Of a stretch of DNA of 64,000 nucleotides, positions 59,798 through 64,000 are shown piece by piece. Source of the DNA: Chionoecetes opilio (Eukaryota > Arthropoda > Malacostraca > Decapoda > Majidae). Below the pieces are notes generated by a model that was given only the letters and a program-made list of their open reading frames with translations, made no database searches and was not told the DNA's origin. A program made the translations under genes and the position numbers. Location: assembly GCA_016584305.1 (NCBI GenBank), contig JACEEZ010001253.1:642501-706500 (forward strand), given 5' to 3'. Position 1 is the first letter of the stretch. Each line of letters starts with the position of its first letter.

Positions 59798-60336
59798 CCT
59801 GATAGGTACATCAACAATGAGGGTAGAATACATTGAAGTTTGTCCACACCTACAAGGGATTAGGTATTGTGGAACATTTATACCTGAAATAAAAAATGCT
59901 TCACCAATGCTTACATTTTGTACTGTAACAGTGCAAGCTCCTGAGATTTACATTAATGCAATAAACAGCGTGCCCGAGCGGCCATTAGAGGTTACAGCTC
60001 ACAGTGAAAAACGTTTTCAAACAACTACCATTTGGAATAGCAGGTGCACCACTAGCATTTCAATATTTGATAAACACTGTTTTCTCGGAATTACTAGGAG
60101 AATCACATTTTGCTTTCCTGGACGACATTGTTATATGTACCCCTGATATGAATTATCACCTACGAACACTGGACAGGGTACTTTCTAAACTTAAAGATGC
60201 AATTTTGAAGGTTAATCTAACCAAATGTTCCTTCATGAAGAAACAAATTTCTTTCTTGGGTCATGTTTTGGATGCCAATGGGCTACATACTATCACGTTT
60301 AAAGTAGATGTAGTGATGGATTTTTCCAACAGCTAA
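59798..60336 (+). pseudogene. Ty3/gypsy element 1, linker and partial RT
   Basis: After the SINE the frame reads STMRVEYIEVCPHLQGIRYC ... VTAHSEK. A frameshift near 60000 leads to KNVFKQLPFGIAGAPLAFQY, LINTVFSELLGESHFAFLDD (catalytic FLDD), CSFMKKQISFLGHVLDANGL. The RT fingers that should precede FKQLPFG are missing. It is probably the same element as 41500-42079. Confidence 0.8.
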
Positions 60337-60361
60337 AAATGTCAAAACACTTAGAAATGTT

Positions 60362-60690
60362 TTGGGCCTCAGTCGTTTTTACAGGCAATTTATCATGAAT
60401 TACTCACGAATTGCAAGTCCACTAACACATCTATTGAAGAAAGATGTTGAATTTTCTTGGGGAGCTCCACAGGAACAGGCATTTAGTAAATTAAAAGCAT
60501 TGTTGTGTGATGCCTCAGTCCTTGCTTACCCAGATTATACACGTCAATTTACACTGTTCAGTGCTGCATCAGATGTAGGCCTTGGTGCTGTTCAGATGCA
60601 GATAGATGAGAGAGGTAAATGGCGCGCATTGACTTTTGCCAGTAGAACTCTCAATCCCGCAGAGCGTAACTATTCAACTATAGGGGATTC
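60362..60690 (+). pseudogene. Ty3/gypsy element 1, RNase H start
   Basis: LGLSRFYRQFIMNYSRIASP, LTHLLKKDVEFSWGAPQEQA, and RNase H beginning QFTLFSAASDVGLGAVQMQI with Ser in place of the first catalytic Asp (FSAAS instead of TDAS). It ends at ASRTLNPAERNYSTI, where the RTE-like 5' sequence seems to begin. Integrase is absent. Confidence 0.82.
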
Positions 60691-60788
60691 TACGTTCCTG
60701 GCCACGGTGAGCAGTAAGGCCAATCCCTGAAATAGGTTCGTGAAATCCCCCTCCCTGTAAAAACCTAGCTTAGCCACAAACACAATAA

Positions 60789-61604
60789 AGGCTGGTTCAC
60801 ACTGAGGTTTTTCCGGCATTTTTTGTCGACAGAGAAGTCGGTCTCTTGCGGGCTAGTGCGGAGATTACGTTCACACACACAATTAGTTTCGGTCGACAAA
60901 TCTTCTTCTTTTTCTTGTGACCTTTTCTGCTTAATATCGCCAAAGACACTCTACGTTGTATTGTCTTTGGTATCGCTTTGTAGGTCGTCTGTCAAGCTCA
61001 TGCTGACGACCAGGGTCGTCCCTGACTTCCCGTGCCTGACCTGCAGGGTCAGGGGTCACGTTGCGCTACAGGGGCTAGGGGCTAGGGGCTGGCTTGTGTG
61101 TATTTGGCGCGCGAAAGATAAGTTTTCGCGCACTTTATTATGAAGTAGTATTGATAGTTTCATATTTTCCTTGGTATCATCTACTAAATCAAACCCCACG
61201 TCTAACCTAACATAATCTGATTTAAACTAACAACCGTTTATGGCTAGCTAAAATGGAAAATTTTCGGTATTATATGTATCGCCATTGGCATGGGAAATTG
61301 GGAAAATTGGGATTCAAATTAAGGATGAAAGATCTGCACAATTATGTAAATTAAATTTGTTAGTATTTAGTGCCCAATACCGAAATTATACCAATAATTG
61401 GGGTGAGTGGGGAAGAGGAACGTGCTGGCTTCTGCGTTTATTTGAATTTGGCGCGCGAAATTTTCGGCAAGTCGGTCGATAAAAGACCGAGTGAGCGGTG
61501 TGTGATTTTTTTTAAAAACCTATTGCGATCATGACACCAGCCCCAGACCCAGACCGACTTCTCTGTCGACAAAATGCCGAAAAAACCTCATTGTGAACCA
61601 CCCT
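60789..61604. mobile_element. PIF/Harbinger-like MITE, family alpha, copy 2
   Basis: Ends are AGGCTGGTTCACACTGAGGT and, inverted, AGGGTGGTTCACAATGAGGT, with the inverted repeat continuing about 50 bp (GTCGACAGAGAAGTCGG). TAA is on both sides (60786-60788, 61605-61607). About 190 bp near 60919-61108 is absent from copy 1. TTTTCGGTATTATATGTATC is shared. Confidence 0.9.
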
Positions 61605-61829
61605 TAAGAAGTAGAGGCCGGGGGCGTGGGAACCGAGCCTCCGACCCGGTTTTGCCGGGGGACCCGACCACACAGACCCCTCCAATGCCGACGCAGGGAG
61701 GGGGGGTTCTGCCTATGACGAGTTTTGGACAAATATGGACCTTGGGAATCCCGCACTCTAAATCAAGTGGAAGTGGTGGCCGGGGCGGAGCAGAGGCGGC
61801 GCCTGTCCGTCGAATCACTCCTGGGATAA

Positions 61830-62640
61830 ATCTCCGGAAGGTTTTTCGTGTGAGCTCGTGGAACGTCCTGAGCCCTCAGACGATCATCGACTACCTATCC
61901 TATCGGGCGAGTTCAGTAGGCTGATGGTGGATATAGTGGAGCTCTTTGAGATGAGAAGGCCTGGCAGTGCCGAGACTAGCAGGGGGGGTTACACCTACTA
62001 CTGGTCCGGCATGAGCAATGGTCACCGTGTCCGGGGAGTAGTTATAGGCATCTCCAGCAAACTGCAGCTGTTTATTATTGAGGTTACTCCGGTTGATGAG
62101 CGTATAATGCGGGTGAGGATGAAACACACTCTGGGTTTCATGTCTCTTGTTGCAGTGTACGCTCCTACCGGGGTATGTGAAACTGAAGAGAAGGAGATGT
62201 TCTACGCCAAACTCGACTCTGTATTAGACCAGTGTCCTCCTCGGGAAACACTCATCGTCTTGGGCGACTTCAATGCTAATACTGGCACCGTGTTAGATAG
62301 CTATGAGTTATGTGTTGGTTCCCATGGCTCCGGTACCAGAAACATTAACAGTTCTTACCCTCTGAATTTTGCAAGGTCCAGAAGGTTGAGAATTGCAGGT
62401 TCTTGGTATCAGAGACCAGAGCTGCACCGCTGGACATTGTATAGTAATGCCGGAGGGATAGCTAATGAGATCAACCACATCCTCGTTAGTACTCGTTGGA
62501 GGAGCCGCCAGAACTTCAGGGTTTGCCGGAGTGCTGAGTTCCTTGCAGCTGATCACAGACTTGTTGTTGCTACACTTAAGCTTCATGTCAAGTCCAGAAG
62601 AATCGACAGGCGATACATGCAGCCTATGTTGATTTCATTG
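61830..62640 (+). pseudogene. RTE-type endonuclease
   Basis: FRVSSWNVLSP in one frame and, after a frameshift near 61865, SDDHRLPILSGEFSRLMVDI, YTYYWSGMSNGHRVRGVVIG, FMSLVAVYAPTGVCETEEKE, TLIVLGDFNANTG (catalytic D/N), EINHILVSTRW and SAEFLAADHRLVVATLKLHV (catalytic DH). It matches the endonuclease half commonly labelled craniofacial development protein 2-like in databases, which is RTE-derived. It nicks target DNA to start reverse transcription. Confidence 0.9.
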
Positions 62641-62732
62641 ATCTCTTGATCTTTTGCGACTTCGCGGGATTCCTGCAAAGACTATTGGTTTGATGACTGG
62701 TCTGGACTCTGGGACTGAGAGTTCTGTGAAGT

Positions 62733-63589
62733 GTGGGTGAGGTGTATCCAGCTTATTCCTGTGAATACAAGAGTGAGGCAAGGCTTTTCAACACTTGTAT
62801 GGACTGGGTATTGGGCAAAGTTGTATATCAAAGTGATTGTGGAGCATCTCTCGGCAACACCAATATCACTGATCTTGTTTTTGACGCAGATGTAATAATC
62901 TTTGCTGAGTCGCTGGAGGTCCTGGTGATGACTCTCGAGACGCTGCACGAGGAGGCAAAGCCTTTGGGACTTTAGGTCTCCTGGCTCAAGACCAAGGTCA
63001 AGGTGTTTGGAGGCTTACTAGATAAAACAGTACAGTCTGTTCATGCGTAAGGCGAGGACATTGAGATCTTGGACAGTTTTACATACCTTGGTAACGCAGT
63101 CCATAATGATGGTAGGTCACGTCAGAAGTCTTACAGGGGATTGGCATAACCCACGGTGTTATGGACTCGCTCAGCACGAGTATTTGGCGTTGTCGGTACC
63201 TGTACAGGAGGACAAAGATCCGGTTCTTCAAGTCGCTTGTGATATCTGTCATACTCGATGGTTGTGAGACATGGACACTAAATAACGATTTGAAAAGGCG
63301 AATCGATGCCTTTGGTAATAAGTTTCTTCGCAGAATCATGGGGTATCGCTGGGATGATTACGTGTCAAATCTGCGATTACACCGTGAGACTGAATCAAGG
63401 CCTATTACCTGTATAGTCCGTCAGCGCCAACTTCGGCTATATGGCCTTGTGGCACGCTACCCTGAAACCGATCCTTCCTATCGGGGGACTCGGAAGATGG
63501 CATGGGGACTCGCGCGTGGTGACCCCCGGGAGTGGCGTCGCAGGGTGGGCAAGGCGTCGCGCCCCCGGGCGTATGCCCCTAATGATTGA
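62733..63589 (+). pseudogene. RTE-type RT, C-terminal half
   Basis: Reads RLFNTCMDWVLGKVVYQSDC, NTNITDLVFDADVIIFAESL (DAD where ADD is expected), a TAG at 62973-62975 after HEEAKPLGL, then VFGGLLDKTVQSVHA in a shifted frame. From 63161 comes SLVISVILDGCETWTLNNDL, GNKFLRRIMGYRWDDYVSNL, RQRQLRLYGLVARYPETDPS and GLARGDPREWRRRVGKASRP. The RT motifs before FNTCMD are deleted. Inactive. Confidence 0.88.
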
Positions 63590-63605
63590 TCATGTGCCAC
63601 AATGA

Positions 63606-64000
63606 TCTCTTAATATCCCACATATCAATTTCAAAGATTTATTATACATACAATTTACGAAATTAATTAATATGTACAGCCATAACCTACCCCCCTAATG
63701 ACAATAAGTTAACTTTTGTTGTATTTCTAACAATATAACTATAATATATAATAATATAATTAAACACATTATAACTATAATATAATAACACGGATCATGT
63801 AAGAATAAATATGTTTTAACTTACCTTCAAAGTTATGTTACACCGTGACTGCTATCTAATCGCGAATGGCGCCTAGATGGTCCGTGAAATTATTTAACCC
63901 AGCGGATACCAATAACCCATGACTACCAATACGCAATATTAAATGTATGTCCCTGTCTTTCCTATCTGCTGTTTTAATCAGGGCTGACCCTAAATTCTAC
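63606..64000. other. Unassigned AT-rich end of window
   Basis: AT-rich with irregular ATATAATATA runs at 63720-63790. No feature was recognised. Confidence 0.3.

Larger units (their letters stand above)
60691..63605 (+). mobile_element. RTE-type LINE, internally deleted
   Basis: The coding part is at 61612-63589. The 5' leader probably begins near 60690 (GGGGATTCTACGTTCCTGGC) and is interrupted by the MITE at 60789-61604. Endonuclease and RT C-terminus are present, and the first half of the RT is missing. It ends at PRAYAPND and a stop at 63589, followed by ATCATGTGCCAC. Confidence 0.82.

Overview
The window is eukaryotic nuclear DNA, most likely from an arthropod and probably a decapod crustacean. 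Reasons are the pure (CT)n, (CA)n and (AT)n arrays of 60-260 bp, an AACTAGGTAAATAC-type motif common in decapod DNA, several arthropod-like non-LTR and LTR retrotransposon families, and spliceosomal exons of an axonemal dynein. No bacterial genes, CRISPR arrays, rRNA or intact tRNA genes were seen. The species cannot be named from sequence alone.

The only host gene I can support is an outer-arm, beta-type axonemal dynein heavy chain (DNAH9/11/17-like) on the minus strand. Three exons join in frame with good GT/AG sites: 41156-40955, 39363-39139 and 13934-13724. They encode a continuous stretch of the AAA1-AAA2 region ending with the AAA2 Walker A loop (GQAGTGKT). The intron between the last two is 25.2 kb and is packed with transposons and satellites. 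Everything left of 13724 and right of 41156 is probably further intron.

Layout, left to right. 0-5.8 kb: LINE fragments, palindromic MITEs, a hAT-like MITE inside a LINE, and a PIF/Harbinger-like MITE. 5.9-12 kb: a BEL/Pao LTR retrotransposon with both LTRs, a gag split by another element, and a pol lacking RT/RNase H. 12-13.7 kb: satellites, hairpins and a dynein exon. 14-23.8 kb: probably one non-autonomous LTR element in minus orientation whose 3' LTR holds an RNase-H-bearing LINE. 24-33.7 kb: Harbinger-like MITEs, LINE pieces in opposite orientations, a 2.2-kb foldback element, a Ty3/gypsy gag fragment and a palindromic MITE. 33.9-36.6 kb: (CT)n arrays and a 15-bp satellite. 37.4-39.0 kb: a MITE fragment and two inverted LINE 3' ends. 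39.1-41.2 kb: two dynein exons.

41.5-60.7 kb is a nested stack. A Ty3/gypsy element is split by a 17.5-kb unit with hAT-type termini and a perfect 8-bp target duplication. Within that unit lie LINE pieces, a second Ty3/gypsy element with gag, protease, RT, RNase H and integrase, and a degraded probable LINE. The first gypsy also carries a tRNA-derived SINE with a 12-bp duplication. 60.8-63.6 kb is an RTE-type LINE carrying a Harbinger-like MITE.

From about 52.6 to 58.9 kb the bases look like poor consensus, with dense homopolymer runs of all four bases. Gene models there should not be trusted. All transposon coding regions are broken or partial except a few single open domains.
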